Assembly: GCF_016908655.1 (NCBI RefSeq)
Contig: NZ_JAFBEI010000002.1
Span: forward strand, 1 to 64,000
DNA: 64,000 nt
Direction: 5' to 3'
Source of the DNA: Streptococcus saliviloxodontae
GTDB lineage: Bacteria > Bacillota > Bacilli > Lactobacillales > Streptococcaceae
The notes under the pieces are model-generated. The model was not told the DNA's origin. It worked only from the letters and a program-made list of their open reading frames with translations, and did no database searches. The translations under genes and the position numbers were made by a program. Every line of letters begins with the position of its first letter. Positions within the stretch are counted from its first letter, which is position 1. Positions 60,006 through 64,000 of the stretch are shown piece by piece.

Positions 60006-60635
60006 TTAAGCGTCTTGTCTTGTGTCCGCGATTTGAATTTCACGAAGGTTGACGCTTTGAGGCATATCATAGGTAAAGCGGATTGTTTTAGCGATATCTT
60101 CAGATGTGATGCCTCCAACACCTGTCTGATCTAGCCAAGCGTGGTAGCCGTCCTTGATAGCATCGCTTGTTGTATGGCTGAGTAATTCCGTATTAACAGC
60201 TCCAGGCAAGCTTCTGATTACACGAAGATGATAGGTTAACAATTGTCTTGTGATGTCTTGCTTTCATATCTTCTAGGACAATCTGCATACCGTTCATTAC
60301 ACCGATGACGTTAATGTCCATCATACTTTGCCATTCTTTTGGATCTTGATTGTCAAGATTACCTAGCAACATCACGCCAGCATTGTTAATCATCACGTCT
60401 GTTGGACCTCTGTTGGACCATAGACTTCTTCAGCCTTTCTGACAGCTGCTTCGAATTCTTCCTTGATAGTCACATCCACTTTAGCACAAATCGTATTTGA
60501 AAAACTATAGGCTCATAATTTCTCCACACGACAAGCGACTAGAAGAAGAGGGTGTCCTGCTTCGTGAAATTCTTTTGCCAAGGATTTACCAAAACCTGAA
60601 CTTGCTCTTGTAATAACGACTGATGGTTTCAGGTT
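60006..60635 (-). pseudogene. Short-chain dehydrogenase/reductase, decayed
   Basis: Fragments in two or more frames add up to an SDR: SVVITRASSGFGKSLAKEF (cofactor motif, with Gly to Arg in TGxxxGxG) near 60627-60570, a stop, VDVTIKEEFEAAVRKAEEVYG, a frame change, MINNAGVMLLGNLDNQDP (60396 down), NVIGVMNGMQ and NLSSS, then directly IRSLPGAVNTELLS and the C-terminus to 60006. The segment with the catalytic Tyr-x3-Lys between NLSSS and SPGAVNTE is deleted. No start codon remains after AAGGAG at about 60645. Last gene downstream of merR-adh. Confidence 0.85.
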
Positions 60636-60742
60636 AACTACTCCTTTTTTCAAAAAATAAAATATAGCCACACCTAAGTTAGCTAGTCAAAGAAAAGGCT
60701 AGCTTAATTGACAGTGATGAGAGTGTGGTGATACTGTAGTGA

Positions 60743-61789
60743 TTACTCCGCTACAATCAACATTGACTTGATGGCTTTGCGGTCTTGCATGTCTTTGTAG
60801 GCTTGGTTAATATCGTCTAACTGGTAAGTATCTGTAAAGACACACCCTGGGTTGATGTCACCGTCAAGAACGGCTTTAAGGAGAACGTCCTTATCGTAAG
60901 TTGTGACAGAGGCTGAACCACCTGCAACTAAGATATTACGGGCAAAGGTTGAGCCTAGCGCGTGATTATTGTAGTGAGGAACCCCCACAAATCCCACACG
61001 TCCACCGTTACGAAGAACACCGAGGGCTTGGTCGATGGCGACTTCTGTTCCCACACATTCAAGTGCAACATCGGCACCGCCTCCAAGAATGTCACGGACT
61101 TTGGCAATGCCTTCTTCGCCACGTTCGGCAACGACAGCTGTCGCTCCTGAAGCAAGTGCCATGTCTTGACGGTCTTTGTGACGGCTCATCAGGATAATTT
61201 GAGAAGCTCCCATCATCTTCGCAGCGATAACAGCACATTGACCGACAGCACCATCACCGATGACAACAACCTTATCACCACGTTCAACCTGAGCACAACG
61301 TGCTGCGTGATAACCTGTTGGCATAACATCCGCAAGGGTCAAGAGCGATTTGATCATGCCTTCTGTGTAGTCGCTTGGTTGACCAGGGACTTTGATCAAA
61401 GCCCAGTTACCATAATGGAAACGGATATATTCTGACTGGTAGCCAGAACCCCAGTTACTGTAACCTGGGTGATTATCACAAGTACCGTCAAAACCAGCAC
61501 GACAAGCGGCGCACTCACCACAACCGTGTGTAAAGGGCACGATGACAAAGTCACCTTTTTTGACCGTGGTAATAGCAGAGCCTGTTTCTTCAACGATACC
61601 AAGGGCTTCGTGTCCTGAGTTGTCTGAATGGGCTTCTTTACTGTCTCCGTGGCCATATGACCAGAGGTCTGACCCGCAGACACAAGCACGGACCACCTTG
61701 ATGATGACATCATCGTCAGCTTGAAGTTGTGGCTTCGCCACTTCTTCGATAATCATTTGTCCTGCTTTTTCAAAAATAGCTGTTTTCAT
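60743..61789 (-). CDS. Zinc-dependent alcohol dehydrogenase
   Basis: 348 aa MDR-type enzyme. Catalytic zinc: Cys in RACVCGSDLW and GHEALG; structural zinc: CGECAACRAGFDGTC. NAD(P) motif VVVIGDGAVGQCAVIAA (GxGxxG-like, about residue 175). Substrate unknown; an aldehyde or alcohol detoxifying role fits the MerR gene that ends 1 nt before it. Confidence 0.93.
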   Translation of the reverse strand: MKTAIFEKAGQMIIEEVAKPQLQADDDVIIKVVRACVCGSDLWSYGHGDSKEAHSDNSGHEALGIVEETGSAITTVKKGDFVIVPFTHGCGECAACRAGFDGTCDNHPGYSNWGSGYQSEYIRFHYGNWALIKVPGQPSDYTEGMIKSLLTLADVMPTGYHAARCAQVERGDKVVVIGDGAVGQCAVIAAKMMGASQIILMSRHKDRQDMALASGATAVVAERGEEGIAKVRDILGGGADVALECVGTEVAIDQALGVLRNGGRVGFVGVPHYNNHALGSTFARNILVAGGSASVTTYDKDVLLKAVLDGDINPGCVFTDTYQLDDINQAYKDMQDRKAIKSMLIVAE

Positions 61790-61790
61790 C

Positions 61791-62144
61791 TTAGTATTTA
61801 CCTTCCTTATAGTAATTGATTTTTTTATCTAAACGCTTAAGAGCAGATTGCAATTCCTCGAGACGTTCCACCATTTTCTCACGTTCTTCTAATAGAATGG
61901 TCAAACGAGCTTCTCTAGTCGCCTCTCCCTTTGGAAAAAGAGTCATATAGTCAATCAAACTCTCCACAGAGACACCTGCTGCTCGGAAACATTTGACAAA
62001 CTCTAAAGCATTCAAGTCTGTTTCTTGAAAATCGCGAATCCCAGAACTGGTTCTCGTGATCGGTGGTACCAAGCCGATACGCTCGTAGTAACGAATGGTA
62101 TCTGCTGAAATTCCCAATTCCTGACTGGCCGTTTTGATGTTCAT
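61791..62144 (-). CDS. MerR-family regulator (AdhR/NmlR-like)
   Basis: 117 aa. MerR helix-turn-helix MNIKTASQELGISADTIRYYERIGLVPPI and dimer coiled coil. A Cys occurs in VKCFRAAGVSVE (about residue 52), the place of the aldehyde-sensing Cys in AdhR/NmlR proteins. It would switch on its own operon through the 19-bp-spaced promoter at 62174. Confidence 0.92.
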   Translation of the reverse strand: MNIKTASQELGISADTIRYYERIGLVPPITRTSSGIRDFQETDLNALEFVKCFRAAGVSVESLIDYMTLFPKGEATREARLTILLEEREKMVERLEELQSALKRLDKKINYYKEGKY

Positions 62145-62173
62145 TTTCGCCCTCCTCTCAACTTGATGATGTT

Positions 62174-62204
62174 ATTATAAACCTTAGAGTAAACTCTAAG
62201 TCAA
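62174..62204 (-). promoter_or_regulatory. MerR-type promoter and operator
   Basis: On the minus strand TTGACT (62199-62204) and TATAAT (62174-62179) are separated by 19 bp, the long spacer that MerR activators correct. The palindrome CTTAGAGT-AA-ACTCTAAG fills the spacer. Confidence 0.85.
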
Positions 62205-62233
62205 GGTTTTTTGAAAAATGTTTTGCTAACTTT

Positions 62234-62242
62234 TGGTATAAT
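62234..62242 (+). promoter_or_regulatory. Aldo/keto reductase promoter
   Basis: Extended -10 TGGTATAAT, 23 nt before the ATG. Confidence 0.65.
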
Positions 62243-62265
62243 GAAGCAAAAGTGAGGTAGACAAT

Positions 62266-63120
62266 ATGAAGACTGTTACATTAAATAATGGCGTTGAAAT
62301 GCCAACAGTTGGTTTTGGTGTTTTCCAAATCCAAGATGCAGAGACCACCCAGCAAGTCGTCGAAGAAGCTATTAAGACAGGTTATCGTTTGATTGATACA
62401 GCTCAAGCATACGGCAATGAAGAGGCTGTGGGTAAGGCGGTTAGAGCATCAGGTGTGCCACGTGAGGAACTCTTTATCACGACCAAACTCTGGATTTCTG
62501 ATATGAGTTACGATGGTGCTAAGAAAGCATTTGCGGACTCTCTTGAAAAATTGGAGTTAGATTATGTTGACCTCTACCTTCTGCACCAACCGATTGGAGA
62601 TACTTTTGGAGCATGGCGTGCCTTGGAGGAACTCTACTCAGAAGGAAAAATTCGTGCTATTGGTGTGTCTAATTTTAAACCAGATCAACTTGCCAACCTC
62701 TCCTTGTTCAATCATATTGTGCCAGCTGTCAACCAGATTGAGCTCCATGTTTTTAATCAAAAAGAAGACGACAGAAATTACATGGCAGCTAAAGGAGTTC
62801 AAACACAGAGTTGGGGAGCTTTTGCAGAAGGACAGTATGATATCTTTAACAATCCTGTTCTTAAGGAGCTTGCTGATAAATACCAAAAAACCACAGCGCA
62901 AATCATGCTTCGCTGGCAATTGCAACTGGGGGTTGTGTCGCTATCAAAATCAGCTACCCCAGAACGTGTCCGTCAAAACTTTGATATTTTCAACTTTGAA
63001 TTGAGCCAAGAAGATATGACTAAAATTACTAGTCTTGAGAAAGCCTTAACCGTTTTTGCAGACCATCATGCCGCTTCAACAGTTGAACTTCTGGCTGGAT
63101 TTGTAGGAAAATCTTTTTAA
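62266..63120 (+). CDS. Aldo/keto reductase
   Basis: 284 aa TIM-barrel NADPH oxidoreductase. Catalytic tetrad visible: Asp and Tyr in LIDTAQAYGNE, Lys in TTKLW, His in LYLLHQP. GVSNF and the C-terminal PxRxxxN-type block (TPERVRQNFDIF) bind NADPH. Substrate not deducible; related enzymes reduce methylglyoxal and other aldehydes. Divergent from merR, so it may share its control. Confidence 0.94.
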   Translation: MKTVTLNNGVEMPTVGFGVFQIQDAETTQQVVEEAIKTGYRLIDTAQAYGNEEAVGKAVRASGVPREELFITTKLWISDMSYDGAKKAFADSLEKLELDYVDLYLLHQPIGDTFGAWRALEELYSEGKIRAIGVSNFKPDQLANLSLFNHIVPAVNQIELHVFNQKEDDRNYMAAKGVQTQSWGAFAEGQYDIFNNPVLKELADKYQKTTAQIMLRWQLQLGVVSLSKSATPERVRQNFDIFNFELSQEDMTKITSLEKALTVFADHHAASTVELLAGFVGKSF

Positions 63121-63127
63121 TGAACGA

Positions 63128-63168
63128 AAAACGAGTTTGAGGTTATTTTGTCTCAAACTCGTTTTAGT
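63128..63168 (+). terminator. Aldo/keto reductase terminator
   Basis: AAAACGAGTTTGAG (63128-63141) pairs with CTCAAACTCGTTTT (63152-63165). Confidence 0.85.
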
Positions 63169-63179
63169 CTAGTTAGTGA

Positions 63180-63335
63180 TTAGAGTTTATGTTTCTTTGA
63201 CTTTCTCCAGATTAGAGAGCAGATAACCAAAGTGGTGCAGGCCATGGCTGTGATGGCTTGCTTGTTGGGGATGTTGAGCTCGTAATGAAAGTCTTGTTCT
63301 TTTGCTTTATCGGTAGCAGTGATAGTTAGTTTCAT
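63180..63335 (-). CDS. Small single-helix membrane protein, 51 aa
   Basis: From ATG 63335, with AAAGAAAG upstream: MKLTITATDKAKEQDFHYEL, then a hydrophobic helix AITAMACTTLVICSLIW and the basic end RKSKKHKL, which predicts an outside N-terminus. It starts about 30 nt after the asparaginase gene ends, so it is probably cotranscribed. Family not recognised. Confidence 0.6.
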   Translation of the reverse strand: MKLTITATDKAKEQDFHYELNIPNKQAITAMACTTLVICSLIWRKSKKHKL

Positions 63336-63365
63336 GATTTTCTTTCTTTAAAAATAGCAGAGCTA

Positions 63366-64000
63366 TTAGCCTTCAATATAGTCTTTTAAGTCATCTCCTG
63401 TCAGACCAGCATTAAGGGCGATGAGGAGCTTGAGGCGAGCTTTTTGGGCATTGAGTTCTTTGACAAACATGACGCCAGTTTCTTGTAGAAGCACGCCACC
63501 ACCTTCGTAAGCATAGACGGGCTCTGCGATACCGTTAAAACAGCGAGAGACCAAGACGACTGGCACACCTTGAGAGATAAGGGTTGTGATCTCTTGGGCA
63601 GCACGCGGAGGCATATTGCCGGCACCAAGGGCTTCGATAACGACACCTTGCACGTTATGAGGTCCTAAGAAACTGATGATACCTTCTCCTCCCATACCAG
63701 CGTAAGCTTTGACAATAGGAATAGTCCCTGAAATCTCCTCTAAGTCAAAGCGAACACGAGGTTCAGCTGTTTTGAAAAAGAGAATATCGTGTTTCATGAT
63801 AATACCCAGAGGTCCATGAGTTGGGGTCTGGAAGGTTGACACATTAGTGGTGTGGGTTTTAGTGACATACTTGGCAGCGTGGATTTCGTCGTTCATGACG
63901 ACCAAAACGCCCTTATCAGCTGCCTTATCATGACTGGCAACACGTAGAGCAGACAGGTAATTGTAAACCCCGTCGCTACCCAGTTCATTGGAAGAACGCA
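63366..64000 (-). CDS. ansB: L-asparaginase, C-terminal part (gene continues beyond the window)
   Basis: The frame is open to the window edge: SSNELGSDGVYNYLSALRVA, then VVMNDEIHAAKYVTKTHTTNV, TPTHGPLGII, GPHNVQGVVIEALGAGNMP and VSRCFNGIAEPVYAYEGGG. These are type I/II asparaginase blocks; the N-terminal catalytic Thr motif is outside. Converts asparagine to aspartate and ammonia. At least 211 residues are present, with no damage in the visible part. The symbol is a guess (ansA or ansB). Confidence 0.9.
   Translation of the reverse strand, partial: RSSNELGSDGVYNYLSALRVASHDKAADKGVLVVMNDEIHAAKYVTKTHTTNVSTFQTPTHGPLGIIMKHDILFFKTAEPRVRFDLEEISGTIPIVKAYAGMGGEGIISFLGPHNVQGVVIEALGAGNMPPRAAQEITTLISQGVPVVLVSRCFNGIAEPVYAYEGGGVLLQETGVMFVKELNAQKARLKLLIALNAGLTGDDLKDYIEG

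Noticed and set aside
60949-61435. Plus-strand ORFs opposite the alcohol dehydrogenase gene
   Set aside because: They are antisense shadows of a well-supported gene, without SD or domain features.

Overview
The window is chromosomal DNA from a low-GC Gram-positive coccus, most likely Streptococcus salivarius or a very close relative (S. vestibularis, S. thermophilus). This is judged from gene content: an 11-gene nickel urease operon ureIABCEFGD-MQO, a dltRS-dltXABCD locus, mutS2, a streptococcal-type MutY without cluster cysteines, and a scrB/scrR versus scrA/scrK sucrose region. No search was run, so the species call is inference. No rRNA, tRNA or CRISPR array was recognised.

Layout. 1-1290: two insertion sequences side by side, the end of an ISL3-like element and a broken IS982-like element with a 7-bp target duplication. 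1.4-10.3 kb: mutS2, small conserved proteins (DUF2200, two DUF4649 paralogs around cfa), PAP2 phosphatase, acetyltransferase, thioesterase, trxA and a GNAT protein. 10.3-17.0 kb: the DltRS two-component system and the teichoic acid D-alanylation operon, interrupted between dltB and dltC by a small structured inverted-repeat element. 17.2-19.8 kb: mntH and mutY, convergent. 20.0-28.1 kb: the urease operon with its nickel ECF-type transporter. 28.1-28.75 kb: an unannotated transcription unit with a promoter, an embedded cre-like site, three tiny SD-preceded ORFs sharing the core R-Y-K-N-G-D, a 13-bp tandem repeat and a terminator. 28.8-30.0 kb: rpsF-ssb-rpsR. 30.1-31.8 kb: DUF1129 protein and CorA (minus). 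31.9-32.7 kb: non-coding repeats and hairpins. 32.7-39.0 kb: uvrA, Xaa-Pro peptidase, comEB, efp, Asp23/Gls24 protein, nusB. 39.3-48.3 kb: sucrose and mannose-6-P region with scrB-scrR divergent from two different sucrose-type PTS permeases, fructokinase and manA. 48.4-56.7 kb: secA, two DAHP synthases, acpS, alr, recG. 56.7-58.5 kb: duplicated DUF2975 membrane proteins (one frameshifted) with an XRE regulator. 58.5-64 kb: VOC protein, HxlR regulator, decayed SDR gene, MerR regulator with zinc alcohol dehydrogenase, aldo/keto reductase, a 51-aa membrane protein and the end of an asparaginase gene.

How the parts work together. Sucrose enters as sucrose-6-P through either PTS, ScrB splits it and ScrK phosphorylates the fructose, with ScrR as the local repressor. 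Urease makes ammonia from urea brought in by UreI and is loaded with nickel from UreMQO. DltRS and DltXABCD set cell-surface charge. AcpS, Alr and SecA serve lipid, wall and export functions.

The strongest candidate for something undescribed is the R-Y-K-N-G-D peptide locus (28.18-28.75 kb). Its three copies keep the same residues while changing codons, which argues for selection on the peptide. Next are the dltB-dltC element, the repeat and hairpin array upstream of uvrA, and the long structured leader of manA.
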